From a bacterium (lineage in GTDB: Bacteria; Cyanobacteriota; Vampirovibrionia; Gastranaerophilales; Gastranaerophilaceae): a DNA stretch of 64,000 nt. Shown here in pieces: positions 24,162 through 33,563 of the stretch; position 1 is the first letter of the stretch, and each line of letters opens with the position of its first letter. The position numbers and the translations under genes are program-made. The notes under the pieces are model-generated. The model saw nothing but the letters and a program-made list of their open reading frames with translations. It made no database searches and was not told the DNA's origin. Location of the stretch: positions 1-64,000 of the forward strand of contig JAGAVG010000057.1 in the NCBI GenBank assembly GCA_017942035.1. Reading direction: 5' to 3'.

Positions 24162-26672
24162 ATGAAACAAGCATATTTTCCACAGGAAATAGAGAAAAAA
24201 TGGCAAAAGCACTGGGAAGAAACCGGAGCGTTCACAACTTCGGATGAGTCTGAAAAACCAAAATATTTTGCCCTGTCAATGTTTCCTTATCCGTCCGGAA
24301 AACTTCACATGGGACATGTCAGAAATTACACAATTACCGACGTAATTGCGAGATTTAAGAAAGCTCAAGGATATAACGTACTTCACCCGATTGGCTGGGA
24401 TAGTTTCGGGCTTCCGGCAGAAAACGCCGCAATGCAGCACGGTGCAAACCCGGCAAAATGGACTGATGAAAACATTGCTTATATGACAAAACAATTGAAA
24501 ATGCTTGGTCTTTCATACGATTGGAACAGAGAAGTTACAACTTGTAAAGAAGAATATTACAAATGGACGCAGTGGCTTTTCTTACAGCTATATAAAAAAG
24601 GGCTTGCATATAAAAAAGAGGCCGCTGTTAACTGGTGCGATAAATGTGCGACAGTTCTAGCTAATGAGCAGGTAATCGACGGTAAATGCTGGAGATGCGA
24701 TAGTATCGTTGAGAAAAAATACTTGTCACAGTGGTTTTTGAAAATTACGGATTACGCCGAAGTCTTGCTTGAAGATTTGGACAAGCTTCCGGGTTGGGGC
24801 GACAACGTTAAAACTATGCAGGCGAACTGGATTGGCAAATCAGAAGGCGCAATTTTTAGATTTGAAGTAATTGATGCACCAAATGGTGAAAAAATCGAAG
24901 TTCCGGTTTATACAACCCGTCCTGACACAGTTCATGGCATAACTTATCTTGTTGTAGCGCCTGAATATAAAGATATTGAAAAACTTACGACTGCAGAAAA
25001 CAAGGATGCGGTTGAGGCATACCGCGCAAATGCCCGCAAAATGACTGAAATCGAAAGATTGTCGACTGACAGAGTTAAAACGGGTGTTCCTTTAGGAACT
25101 CACTGCCGCAATCCGTTTAACGGCGAAATTTTCCCGCTCTGGACTGCGGATTATGCATTGGCTGAATATGGAACGGGTGCTGTTATGGCTGTTCCAACCC
25201 ACGATAGCCGCGATTTTGATTTTGCTAAAAAGTATAACATGCCAATGAAAATAGTTATCGCGACTGATGAAATTCTTGAAAGAATGAATAAAGGCGAAAA
25301 CGTTGTTCTTGAAAAGGTTTCAGAAGAAGGCGGAGTGCTTGTAAATTCCGGAGAATTTAACGGCATGGACAATGAAAAAGCGAAAAAAGCTATTACTCAA
25401 AAGGCAGTGGATGAAGGATTTGGAGAATTTAAGACTCAATACAGGCTAAGAGACTGGTTGGTTTCCCGTCAAAGATACTGGGGGGCACCTATTCCGGTTG
25501 TGTATTGTGAAAAATGTGGAATTCAGCCGGTTCCGGAAGATCAGTTACCTGTTAAACTTCCAACAGACGTTGATTTCTCTGTAGTTGGTAAATCACCTAT
25601 TTTGACTTCTCCGACATTCCAAGATACAGTTTGTCCGGTTTGCGGCGGCCCTGCCAAACGAGAAACCGATACAATGGATACGTTTGTATGTTCAAGCTGG
25701 TATTATTTGAGGTACTCTGATGCAAGAAATTCGGAAAAATGTTTTGACAGAGACAAGGTAAACAAATGGCTTCCGGTTGATCAATACGTCGGTGGAATTG
25801 AGCACGCAATTCTTCACCTTTTGTATTCAAGATTTTTCACAAAAGCATTGAGAGACTTAGGTTTGCTTGATTTTGACGAACCATTCAAAAACCTATTAAC
25901 TCAAGGAATGGTACTCAAAGACGGGTCTAAAATGTCTAAATCTAAAGGCAACACGGTTGATCCGGATGAAATATTCCAGAATTACGGTGCTGATACAGCA
26001 AGGTTGTTTATCCTTTCTGATTCACCGCCTGCCAGAGATTTTGACTGGTCAGATGCCGGTGTTGAGGGTTGTTATAAGTTCCTTAACCGTGTTTGGAGAC
26101 TTATGTCGACAAATGCTGATAAAATTGATATCCACAATTCAACTCCGCAGGTCGGCAGTTTGACAAAGGCTAATGACGATTTAGTTCGTGTTGTTCACAT
26201 GGCAATCAAGAGTATTACAAACGATATTTCTAACGATTTTCAATTTAACACGGTTATATCAAAATACAGAGAACTAACAAATTCAATCTATGACTGGGCT
26301 GCAAAAGCTCAATGGAATGAAGAAGATAAAGTTGTCTTTAGTTTTGCGATAAAATCATTGTTAAAATTGATGTCACCGGTTGCAGTTCACCTGACAGAAG
26401 AAGCCTGGTCACAATTGGGCGGAGAAGGTTCAATCCATGAACAGAGCTGGTGCGAATGGGATGAAAATCTTGCTAAAATGAGTTCTATAACTCTTGTTGT
26501 TCAGGTTAACGGTAAGGTTAAGGACAAAATTGAAGCAGATGAATCAAGTTCTGAAGAGGAACTCAAAGAACTCGCACTCTCCAGCGAAAAAATTAAAACC
26601 GCAATAGATGGCAAAACAATTGTTAAAACGATTGTAGTTCCGAAAAAACTGGTCAATATTGTTGCGAAATAA
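24162..26672 (+). CDS. leuS: Leucyl-tRNA synthetase
   Basis: 836 aa, class Ia synthetase that charges tRNA-Leu. Visible: HMGH (residues 49-52, the HIGH motif) in KLHMGHVRNYT, the zinc-binding CDKC...CWRC cysteines, the CP1 editing domain with TTRPDTVHG and GTGAVMAVPTHD.RD, WYYLRYSD, and KMSKSKGN in the KMSKS position. Bacterial type and full length. Start set at the second in-frame start (ATG 24162); a TTG three codons upstream sits too close to the GGGAGA site. Followed by a shared terminator with lgt. Confidence 0.97.
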   Translation: MKQAYFPQEIEKKWQKHWEETGAFTTSDESEKPKYFALSMFPYPSGKLHMGHVRNYTITDVIARFKKAQGYNVLHPIGWDSFGLPAENAAMQHGANPAKWTDENIAYMTKQLKMLGLSYDWNREVTTCKEEYYKWTQWLFLQLYKKGLAYKKEAAVNWCDKCATVLANEQVIDGKCWRCDSIVEKKYLSQWFLKITDYAEVLLEDLDKLPGWGDNVKTMQANWIGKSEGAIFRFEVIDAPNGEKIEVPVYTTRPDTVHGITYLVVAPEYKDIEKLTTAENKDAVEAYRANARKMTEIERLSTDRVKTGVPLGTHCRNPFNGEIFPLWTADYALAEYGTGAVMAVPTHDSRDFDFAKKYNMPMKIVIATDEILERMNKGENVVLEKVSEEGGVLVNSGEFNGMDNEKAKKAITQKAVDEGFGEFKTQYRLRDWLVSRQRYWGAPIPVVYCEKCGIQPVPEDQLPVKLPTDVDFSVVGKSPILTSPTFQDTVCPVCGGPAKRETDTMDTFVCSSWYYLRYSDARNSEKCFDRDKVNKWLPVDQYVGGIEHAILHLLYSRFFTKALRDLGLLDFDEPFKNLLTQGMVLKDGSKMSKSKGNTVDPDEIFQNYGADTARLFILSDSPPARDFDWSDAGVEGCYKFLNRVWRLMSTNADKIDIHNSTPQVGSLTKANDDLVRVVHMAIKSITNDISNDFQFNTVISKYRELTNSIYDWAAKAQWNEEDKVVFSFAIKSLLKLMSPVAVHLTEEAWSQLGGEGSIHEQSWCEWDENLAKMSSITLVVQVNGKVKDKIEADESSSEEELKELALSSEKIKTAIDGKTIVKTIVVPKKLVNIVAK

Positions 26673-26724
26673 TAGAAAACGGAAGGCAAGAAGTCAAGAA
26701 AGCAAGTCCGTTGCGTAAAAATAA

Positions 26725-26760
26725 CAAGAGATGTTGAATTTATTTTAGCATCTCTTTATT
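26725..26760. terminator. Bidirectional terminator between leuS and lgt
   Basis: AGAGATG and CATCTCT arms around a 15-base AT-rich loop, with T-rich sequence on both strands. Confidence 0.65.
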
Positions 26761-27543
26761 TTGCGGAGTTTTTTTAATATTGCATAGCCAGATTATTCCG
26801 CAAATTATCATAAGCACTGAAAATATCTGCGCTACGGGTATTCCAAGGATATTCAATGCGCTATCAATTCTGATTTGTTCTGTCAAAATTCTCACTGCAC
26901 CGTATAAAATCAAATATAATCCCGAAATTACCCCCGGAGTTTTTGAATATTTTTTAAATAACAGAAAAAGGATTACAAAAATTAAAAAATCCAGAATACT
27001 TTCATACAAAAAAGCCGGATGAAAATACTTAACATTAATAAATTCAATCGGGCGGGACTCTATCGGAATATAAAGTTTTAAAAATCCGTCATAGGGAATT
27101 CCAAAAGCTTCCGAGTTAAAAAAGTTTCCCCACCTGCCAATACTTTGTGCCAGTACAGAGCCGCAAAAAAATACGTCGAAAAGTTTTGAACTTTCGATTT
27201 TGTATTTTTTTGATAGAAATATTATTGTCAAAAATCCGGCAATAATCATTCCATGAACAGATAAACCACCTTCACGGAGGTTTAAAATGTCCAGAGGGTG
27301 TAAAAAATAGTACCTAAAATTTACAAGGCAATAATACAACCGTGCCCCTATTATTCCGTATAAAATAAGGTATGGCGAAATATCAACGATAATTTCAGCA
27401 CGGGATTTGTCATAAAATTTTCCGAATAATTTATATGCCGTAAACACACCGATTAATATCGCAAATGCAAGAATTATCCCGTAATAATACACCGGAAAAT
27501 TTAAAATCTTAAATGCAATATCTCCGGGAGAGGCTAAAATCAT
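26740..27543 (-). CDS. lgt: Prolipoprotein diacylglyceryl transferase
   Basis: 267-aa polytopic inner-membrane enzyme that adds diacylglycerol to the lipobox cysteine of prelipoproteins. Recognised by the start PVYYYGIILAFAILIG, ILYGIIGARLYYCLVN (the conserved GARL/R-Y-), REGGLSVHGMIIAG (catalytic region with HG), and the Lgt signature SIGRWGNFFNSEAFG. About seven membrane segments. It lies 9 bp downstream of a TPR protein gene whose N-terminus has a signal sequence ending in cysteine. Confidence 0.95.
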   Translation of the reverse strand: MILASPGDIAFKILNFPVYYYGIILAFAILIGVFTAYKLFGKFYDKSRAEIIVDISPYLILYGIIGARLYYCLVNFRYYFLHPLDILNLREGGLSVHGMIIAGFLTIIFLSKKYKIESSKLFDVFFCGSVLAQSIGRWGNFFNSEAFGIPYDGFLKLYIPIESRPIEFINVKYFHPAFLYESILDFLIFVILFLLFKKYSKTPGVISGLYLILYGAVRILTEQIRIDSALNILGIPVAQIFSVLMIICGIIWLCNIKKTPQNKEMLK

Positions 27544-27552
27544 TAAGACCTT

Positions 27553-28152
27553 CTATTCTTTTACGGCAGGCTTATATTCTTGTGCACGTTTTTCAAGCTC
27601 GCCGATTTTATCCTGAACTTGTTTGGCTGAATTCGTATCAGTTGTTTTATCGATATAAATTTTGTAATCCTCAGCCGCTTTTGTCAAAAGATCATATACA
27701 GCCTTTTTTGAATTATCAGTTAAAATCAGCTTTTTATCTTCAGAATTTTCAACAATTTCTTCTTGAGAAGATGCTTTTTCAAAAGTGTTATCTTCATTAA
27801 CCTTAACATTTCCGGAAATAATATCCAGAGCCAAATTTTCTTCACAAACAGCAAGTGAATAATAAGCATCCGCAAAATCAGGGTTAAGTTTTATTGCATT
27901 ATTATAAGCCTCAATTGCTTCTGCGTAATCCTCGTTTTTGGTATAAGCAACTGCAAGATTATAATGGCTTTCAAATATTGTGTTATCCAAATCTATACTT
28001 GATTTTAAGCGTTCTATAGCGTTTTTGTAATCTCCGTTATCCAGATAATTTTTTGCTTTTGTGTTCAATTCCTGCACAGCAAGGTTATTAATACATGCCG
28101 TCGTTAAAACTGAAATTATCAGTACTCCAACCAGTAATAAAGCTTTCTTCAT
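27553..28152 (-). CDS. TPR-repeat envelope protein, possible lipoprotein
   Basis: 199 aa. The N-terminus MKKALLLVGVLIISVLTTAC is a signal peptide; the cysteine could be lipidated although T at -3 makes it a weak lipobox. Two to three tetratricopeptide repeats follow (about residues 28-105: AKNYLDNGDYKNAIERLKSS, AYTKNEDYAEAIEAYNNAIK, NPDFADAYYSLAVCEENLAL), then an acidic linker and a helical tail. Forms a two-gene unit with lgt. TPR proteins scaffold envelope complexes; partner unknown. Confidence 0.8.
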   Translation of the reverse strand: MKKALLLVGVLIISVLTTACINNLAVQELNTKAKNYLDNGDYKNAIERLKSSIDLDNTIFESHYNLAVAYTKNEDYAEAIEAYNNAIKLNPDFADAYYSLAVCEENLALDIISGNVKVNEDNTFEKASSQEEIVENSEDKKLILTDNSKKAVYDLLTKAAEDYKIYIDKTTDTNSAKQVQDKIGELEKRAQEYKPAVKE

Positions 28153-28256
28153 TAAATAAAATCTCCAACAACTAAATTGATATTTTCTGTATTATAAATT
28201 AATCAAAAAAAAATGGCAAATTTTATAAATTTAAGTTACAATTGTTGAATAAATTT

Positions 28257-28262
28257 TATAAT
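28257..28262 (+). promoter_or_regulatory. -10 element of the ruvX-tilS-hpt operon
   Basis: Perfect TATAAT; a candidate TTACAA -35 lies at 28236-28241 with a short 15-base spacer. First gene of the rightward operon starts at 28305. Confidence 0.45.
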
Positions 28263-28304
28263 TATTTTAAAATGAATAACAACACGTTAGTAAAAGGAGA
28301 TTGT

Positions 28305-28571
28305 ATGTCTGAAGATAAAGTGGTTAAGTTAGGAGCAAAGAGAACTAAAAAAGAGCCTGAAGAACACGTTAACGAAGGGAAAGAAGAAGTTGTACACTGT
28401 AGTTTTTGCGGGCGTCCGAATACTCAGGTGTTGAAAATGGTTAAAGGACCGGGCGTTAACATTTGTTCAGAATGTGCAATGATTGCGGTTCAATATCTTA
28501 TTCTTAATGATAGAATGCCGTCAGCTGAGGCTCAGCAAATTCTTGATGCATTTTGGGGGAAAGCAAGATAA
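28305..28571 (+). CDS. Stand-alone ClpX-type zinc finger protein
   Basis: 88 aa from the ATG at 28305 (AAAGGAGA before it). C32, C35, C54 and C57 in HCSFCGRPNTQV...GPGVNICSECAM make the C4 zinc-binding domain found at the N-terminus of ClpX, where it binds substrates and adaptors and dimerises. The AAA+ part of ClpX is absent, so the protein is not an unfoldase. It is the first gene of an operon that also holds a protein made only of Clp N-domains, suggesting both act as adaptors or decoys for Clp machines; this is inference. Confidence 0.8.
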   Translation: MSEDKVVKLGAKRTKKEPEEHVNEGKEEVVHCSFCGRPNTQVLKMVKGPGVNICSECAMIAVQYLILNDRMPSAEAQQILDAFWGKAR

Positions 28572-30148
28572 TGACAAATCAACAGCTCAATCCGTTTGAA
28601 ATAAAAGCTGAACTTATTTCTTTAATGGATAAGTTAGAAGGGGTGCAGGATTTTGATGCGTACAGTTTGCATTTCAAACTTCTTGACGAACAGCAGGATA
28701 AAAATATTATCGTAAAACTTCTTTTTAAGGAACTTGTAAATGTTGGTGAAAATGCGCCGATTATAAAGTTTCTTCTCATAAGATACTGTGATAAAGCGGT
28801 TTTGACAGAAAAACTCTGGGGACTGATAAAAAATACAATGACCCCGAACCTTACGAAAATAATCGCTTTAGATATATTACGTGATATTACAACAGACTGG
28901 AATTACGAAAACTGCGAGGAGTATCTTGAAAATCCGGATGAGCTGATAGATGAAGATACAAGGCAGCTTTTGACTGCCGCGATTATAAATCCCGAAGTTC
29001 AAATCGATTTTTTAGATTTTTTAAGCTCTCTATCAGATGAAGATAAACTTACTCTGGTATCGTCTCTTGCTGATGATTATTCAAAAGATGAACTTGCTAA
29101 TATTTTAATCCCGGTGTTTCTTGCTGATCCGGAAAGCGAAACAGGTCTTAAAGCGTTGGAACTTCTAGGAAATTCAAGGTCTCAGTTAGCTTATCATGCT
29201 CTTGAAGAAACTAAAAAGTTTTTGCGGGAAGAAATGTATCCAAAACTGAAAAAAAGCCTTTCTACATTAAAGCTTTCAGGAATAAGGGAAGATAATGCTG
29301 TTGAATTTTATTCAAAATTACTGGCAGAGTCGAAACCCTACAGATTTTGTGCGGCATATCCTGATGGAATGGGAAATCAGGCCTTAATTTTTTCAAGACA
29401 AAAAAAGGGCGGAAAAATTCAATTTGTAGCCGTCGTTATAAATGATTATGAAGGAATTAAGGATTGTTTCGGTTTTAACGAGATTTCAAAATTTGAATGC
29501 GATACAATTATTGACAGATTCTATAAACAGGAAAGAGCCGTCGATGTGTCACCGGAAGTTATGAAATATCTTCTGGAAAATGCGGAAAAAATTTCAAGGT
29601 TAATACCAAATGGAAAAATTCCTTACGAATACATCTGCTGGAAAAATATTCTTGCCGATATTGACTGCTCTGCGGTAAATGTATTATCTGAAATTGACAA
29701 AGCATCTAAAATTCAAGAAATAAATGAAGAAAATTTCGAAAAAATGCTTGAATTTGATATTTTTGACAATTGGTTTTTAACTCCTGATTACAGCGAAGAA
29801 TACGAGGACTTTTTAATAGCATTGGACAAAGATTTTGCCCAAAATCCGAATTTCGATATTGATTCTTTTGTCGAAAATAAGATGTTTGAAGTTTTTAATG
29901 AAGATGAAAAACTGCTTTTTGCATGGAGAGTTATAATAAGTTCTTATCTGTTGCGGACAGAAGGCCGCAAGGACGATTCCGAACTTTTATACAGTCTTTA
30001 TTATGATGAAAAATATTTTGATATATTTTTGAAATTCATTTTGCAAAGAAGTATTTATGAATATTATTTCGCTCTGAAAGATTCGGGAGAAGATGTAGAT
30101 GGCATAATTTCCTGTATAGAAGAAAAATGGGTAAAAACTGATGTATAA
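28571..30148 (+). CDS. Large acidic HEAT-like repeat protein, function unknown
   Basis: 525 aa; the ATG at 28571 overlaps the stop of the upstream gene (TAATG), so translation is coupled. The first ~230 residues look like an alpha-helical solenoid (LLFKELVNVGENAPIIKFLL, LLGNSRSQLAYHALEETKKF), the middle has a mixed region (YRFCAAYPDGMGNQALIFSR), and the C-terminal part is acidic and helical. No membrane segment and no known domain. It overlaps ruvX by 8 bp. Position in a housekeeping operon suggests a conserved lineage protein. Confidence 0.75.
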   Translation: MTNQQLNPFEIKAELISLMDKLEGVQDFDAYSLHFKLLDEQQDKNIIVKLLFKELVNVGENAPIIKFLLIRYCDKAVLTEKLWGLIKNTMTPNLTKIIALDILRDITTDWNYENCEEYLENPDELIDEDTRQLLTAAIINPEVQIDFLDFLSSLSDEDKLTLVSSLADDYSKDELANILIPVFLADPESETGLKALELLGNSRSQLAYHALEETKKFLREEMYPKLKKSLSTLKLSGIREDNAVEFYSKLLAESKPYRFCAAYPDGMGNQALIFSRQKKGGKIQFVAVVINDYEGIKDCFGFNEISKFECDTIIDRFYKQERAVDVSPEVMKYLLENAEKISRLIPNGKIPYEYICWKNILADIDCSAVNVLSEIDKASKIQEINEENFEKMLEFDIFDNWFLTPDYSEEYEDFLIALDKDFAQNPNFDIDSFVENKMFEVFNEDEKLLFAWRVIISSYLLRTEGRKDDSELLYSLYYDEKYFDIFLKFILQRSIYEYYFALKDSGEDVDGIISCIEEKWVKTDV

Positions 30149-30548
30149 GGTTATGGCGCTTGATATCGGAACTAAAAGGATTGGAGTTGCACTAAGCGAC
30201 TATCTTCTTATGATTGCAAACGGTCATTCCTGCATCAACAGAATTCCTGAAGATAAGGCCATTGAACAAATCTTAAAAATTGCAAAAGAAAATAATGTTC
30301 AAAAAATAGTTGCCGGTATTCCATACAATATGGATGGAACAAAAGGCTTTCAGGCAAATGATTGTATTTCCTTTGCATCGAAAATCCCGGGATATGAAAT
30401 TATTTTTGAAGATGAAAGGCTGACTTCTGGTGAGGCAGAAGCAAATTTAAGAGCAAAAAAAATTGATTTTAGAAAAAATAAAGGACTTGTTGATATTGAA
30501 AGTGCTTGTATTATACTGGAACAATATCTCGCAGGTAAAAGTTTGTGA
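30141..30548 (+). CDS. ruvX: RuvX/YqgF family putative pre-16S rRNA nuclease
   Basis: 135-aa RNase H-like protein of the YqgF family, reported to act in 16S rRNA 5' maturation and formerly annotated as a Holliday junction resolvase. Recognised by MALDIGTKRIGVALSD at the start, IVAGIPYNMDGTKG in the middle, and FEDERLTSGEAEANL with the conserved D-E-R-L-T-S. Full length, catalytic acidic residues present. Overlaps the upstream gene by 8 bp. Confidence 0.93.
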   Translation: MYKVMALDIGTKRIGVALSDYLLMIANGHSCINRIPEDKAIEQILKIAKENNVQKIVAGIPYNMDGTKGFQANDCISFASKIPGYEIIFEDERLTSGEAEANLRAKKIDFRKNKGLVDIESACIILEQYLAGKSL

Positions 30549-30583
30549 TAGAATAAAAATATAAAAATGAAAGGGTTACTCAA

Positions 30584-30859
30584 ATGGCAAACGAAGATCA
30601 GATTATTGAAACTATTGATGAAAACGGTGAAAAAGTAAAATTTGAACTTTACGATATCGTAGAGGTTGAAGAAAAGGAATACGCACTTTTGCTTCCTATA
30701 GAAGAGAATGAAGAAGATGCGGACGAACTTGTAATTATGCGCCTTGAAAAAGACGGTGAAGAATACCTTTTTGAAACAATAGACAGTGATGAAGAATTTG
30801 ACAGAGTCGCTAGCTATGTCGAAACTTTAATGGACGAAGAGGAAGACGAGGAAGAATAA
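30584..30859 (+). CDS. DUF1292 (YrzB-like) protein
   Basis: 91-aa, extremely acidic protein. EETIDE-like beginning, FELYDIVEVEEKEYALLLPI and EEYLFETIDSDEEFDRVASY are the DUF1292 pattern, commonly encoded next to ruvX in Firmicutes and relatives. The tail DEEEDEEE has no structure. Function unknown in all members. Ends 1 base before the TTG start of the Clp-N gene. Confidence 0.88.
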   Translation: MANEDQIIETIDENGEKVKFELYDIVEVEEKEYALLLPIEENEEDADELVIMRLEKDGEEYLFETIDSDEEFDRVASYVETLMDEEEDEEE

Positions 30860-30860
30860 G

Positions 30861-32213
30861 TTGTTTGAAAAATTTACAGAAAAAGCAGTAAATGTTGTAA
30901 GCTCTTCTCAAAAAATTGCGCGGGAGTTGAATGCGGCCTGCGTTATGTCGGAACATCTTTTGCTTGCTCTTGTGGCGGAAGCAAAAGGAATTTCGTTGAA
31001 AATTTTTAAATCATATAATATTGAATACGAAAACCTTAAAGACGAACTTCTCAAAGATGAAAACCGTAATCATGAGGAAAATTGCGAGCTTGTTTTCAGC
31101 AATCATTACAAAGAAATCTTGAAGCATTGTCTTGATCTTGCAACATTTTCAGGAAATTCAACTATTTTGTACGAACATTTATTCCTTGCTGTAATTACTG
31201 ACACAAAATCAAATAACGTAAAAGTTCTTAAAAAATTGGGGTTTGATATTGAAAAATCAAAATCCCTTCTCGAAAGACTCGTTCAGCGCAAAACAAAGGT
31301 CTTATATCATCCGGAAATAGAAGATACAAAAGAAATTGACACAGATAAATCAAATAGAATAGAAGATAATTTATTCGATAGTGTTGAATCTTCAAAAGTA
31401 TTTGAGCGCGCAGTATCGAAACTTTCGGCGTCTAATTATGAAATTCTAGGAACAGAACAGATTATATCGTCGATTTTGGAAGATAAAAACTCGGATCTTG
31501 CAAAAATAATGGCCGATTACGGTATTACTGATGAAAAATTTAATGAAATGCTTTCTCAAGTTCAATCACGAAAATCGGAATATGAAGAACGACAAATAAT
31601 TTTTACTCCAAATGCGTTTATGACAATGAATTTAGCTCTTCAAACCGCAAAAGAACTCGGTTCGTCTGAAGTTTTACCGGAACATATCGTTCTGGGACTT
31701 TTGAAAACTAAAAAAGGGATTGCGTACGATATTTTTAAACAGTTGCATATTTCCGATAATGACCTTGCCCACAGCATAATAAAGCCGATTGAAAAACAGA
31801 TGCCGGAAACCCTTACAATTTTAAGATTAGCCAAAGAAGAAACACGCCGTTTGGGTAAAAGTGTTGTCGGCACAGAGATGTTTTTACTGGGAATTATCGG
31901 TGAAGGGGCAGGAATTGGCGCTCAAGTCTTGAAAAACCTTGAAATTACAATAAAAGATGCACGAATTGTCATTGAAAGAATGATAGGCTTCGGCAATGAA
32001 TATTTTGATAAAGAAATTGTTTTCACTAAACGCGCCAAAAAGGTTCTTGAATTAGCCTGGGAACTTGCCAAAAAAGATAAGAAAAACAAAATTGAATCAC
32101 AGCACCTTTTGCTTGCAATAACTCAAGTTCCTGATAGTTCTGCAATGAAAGCGCTTGAACAATTGGGCGTAGACGCAGTTGAAATAAAAGAAGGTATAAA
32201 GAAGTATCAATAA
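30861..32213 (+). CDS. Protein made of Clp N-terminal domain repeats, no ATPase
   Basis: 450 aa from TTG 30861, with GAGGAAGAA just upstream. Six half-repeats, each like those that pair to form a Clp_N (ClpA/ClpB/ClpC N) domain, can be seen: for example VMSEHLLLALVAEAKGISLK, ILYEHLFLAVITDTKSNNVK, VLPEHIVLGLLKTKKGIAYD, VVGTEMFLLGIIGEGAGIGA and IESQHLLLAITQVPDSSAMK. So there are about three complete domains and no Walker A, Walker B or arginine finger. Clp N-domains bind substrates and adaptors. An adaptor, sequestering or scaffold role with ClpC is possible. In an operon with a ClpX zinc-finger-only protein. Confidence 0.85.
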   Translation: MFEKFTEKAVNVVSSSQKIARELNAACVMSEHLLLALVAEAKGISLKIFKSYNIEYENLKDELLKDENRNHEENCELVFSNHYKEILKHCLDLATFSGNSTILYEHLFLAVITDTKSNNVKVLKKLGFDIEKSKSLLERLVQRKTKVLYHPEIEDTKEIDTDKSNRIEDNLFDSVESSKVFERAVSKLSASNYEILGTEQIISSILEDKNSDLAKIMADYGITDEKFNEMLSQVQSRKSEYEERQIIFTPNAFMTMNLALQTAKELGSSEVLPEHIVLGLLKTKKGIAYDIFKQLHISDNDLAHSIIKPIEKQMPETLTILRLAKEETRRLGKSVVGTEMFLLGIIGEGAGIGAQVLKNLEITIKDARIVIERMIGFGNEYFDKEIVFTKRAKKVLELAWELAKKDKKNKIESQHLLLAITQVPDSSAMKALEQLGVDAVEIKEGIKKYQ

Positions 32214-32216
32214 ATT

Positions 32217-33554
32217 ATGGATGACTTATTATCTATAGTTGAAGATTTTTTTGTAAAGCATAACCTTACGACCGAAAAGAAGATAGGTGTAGGATTTTCC
32301 GGCGGATATGATTCAATGTGTCTGCTGGATGTAACATCGAAACTTTCTGAAAAATACGGGTTTGAAGTTTTCGCCCTCCACCTCAACCACAACTGGCGCG
32401 GGGAAGAAAGCCTTAGTGAGGCGAAACGCTGTGAAAATTTTTGCAATAATAAAAAAATAAAATTCTATTTTGAAACCCTAAGTGCTGATTGTATAAAAAC
32501 TGAAACGGCGGCCAGAGAATATCGATATGAGTTTTTTGAAAAATGTATCGAAAAATTCGCGCTGGATTACATTTTAACAGCTCACAATGCAAATGACAAC
32601 GCCGAAACTGTTTTGTATCGCGCAATAAAAGGCTCCGGCATAAAAGGACTTGGCGGAATTAAAGAGGTTCGTGAAAAATTTCTGCGTCCTTTATTAAATA
32701 TAAAACGTGAAAATATTGAGGCTTATTGCAAGGAAAATTCTTTAATCCCAAATGTAGACAGTTCAAATTTTGACACAAAATATAAAAGAAATTTTATCCG
32801 AAAAGAAATTTTGCCGAGTTTAGAACAAATTAATCCAAATATAATCAATGCTTTAAATACATTGAGTCTGACAGCTCAAAATGACAACCTCATAATTGAA
32901 GAATATCTTCAAAAAATTTATGAAACTCTAAAAATCGAAAATGAATTTTCAACCCAAAAATTTTTGACATTGTCAAACTTTGTCCAAAATCGTGTGATTT
33001 ATGATTTACTTATTCAAAATTCTATTGATTACGATTATAAAACAGTAGAAAAACTCGTAAATTTTATAAAAAATAATGCAAAATCAACAAGTGTAAAAAA
33101 AACGTCACTCAATTCCGAAAAATTTCTGGCAGTGAACAAAGAAAAATTTATAGTGATAAATTCTTCAAAAGTAACAATTCTGCCGGTTATAATTGAAAAA
33201 TGCGGCCGATATGATTTTGGAAATTATGAATTTGAAATTTCAAAATGCGAAAATATGCCGGAAGAATTTCCTTTAGATTGTGAATATACGGCATATTGCA
33301 CAATTTGTGAAGAGGAATTTCCTTTTACTTTAAGATTGCGTGCGGATGGAGATTATATTCAGCCTCTGGGACTTTCCGGCCGGCAGAAATTTAAAAAATA
33401 TCTAATTGGTAAAAAAATACCGCAGTATAAAAGAGATGATATTGTTCTTTTGACAAAAGAAAAAGAAGTTCTATGGGCGGCAGGACTCGGCCTAAGCGAA
33501 AGAATTAAAGCAGTTTCGCCGCCTGTATATAAGTTAAAATTAGTGAAAAAATGA
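32217..33554 (+). CDS. tilS: tRNA(Ile)-lysidine synthase
   Basis: 445 aa. Converts C34 of the CAU-anticodon tRNA-Ile to lysidine, so that it reads AUA; essential in bacteria with this tRNA. The PP-loop SGGYDS lies at residues 28-33, followed by HLNHNWRGEES, ETAAREYRY, LTAHNANDNAETVLYRAIKG, and the C-terminal TilS substrate-binding domain (FTLRLRADGDYIQPLGLSGR). Length fits the long, E. coli/Bacillus-like form. Followed 9 bp later by hpt, the usual pairing in many bacteria. Confidence 0.95.
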   Translation: MDDLLSIVEDFFVKHNLTTEKKIGVGFSGGYDSMCLLDVTSKLSEKYGFEVFALHLNHNWRGEESLSEAKRCENFCNNKKIKFYFETLSADCIKTETAAREYRYEFFEKCIEKFALDYILTAHNANDNAETVLYRAIKGSGIKGLGGIKEVREKFLRPLLNIKRENIEAYCKENSLIPNVDSSNFDTKYKRNFIRKEILPSLEQINPNIINALNTLSLTAQNDNLIIEEYLQKIYETLKIENEFSTQKFLTLSNFVQNRVIYDLLIQNSIDYDYKTVEKLVNFIKNNAKSTSVKKTSLNSEKFLAVNKEKFIVINSSKVTILPVIIEKCGRYDFGNYEFEISKCENMPEEFPLDCEYTAYCTICEEEFPFTLRLRADGDYIQPLGLSGRQKFKKYLIGKKIPQYKRDDIVLLTKEKEVLWAAGLGLSERIKAVSPPVYKLKLVKK

Positions 33555-33563
33555 GGTTATGAT

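Noticed and set aside
28305-28571. Truncated clpX pseudogene
   Set aside because: The ORF has its own ribosome binding site, intact cysteines, a natural end and a coupled downstream gene, so it looks like a functional short protein.
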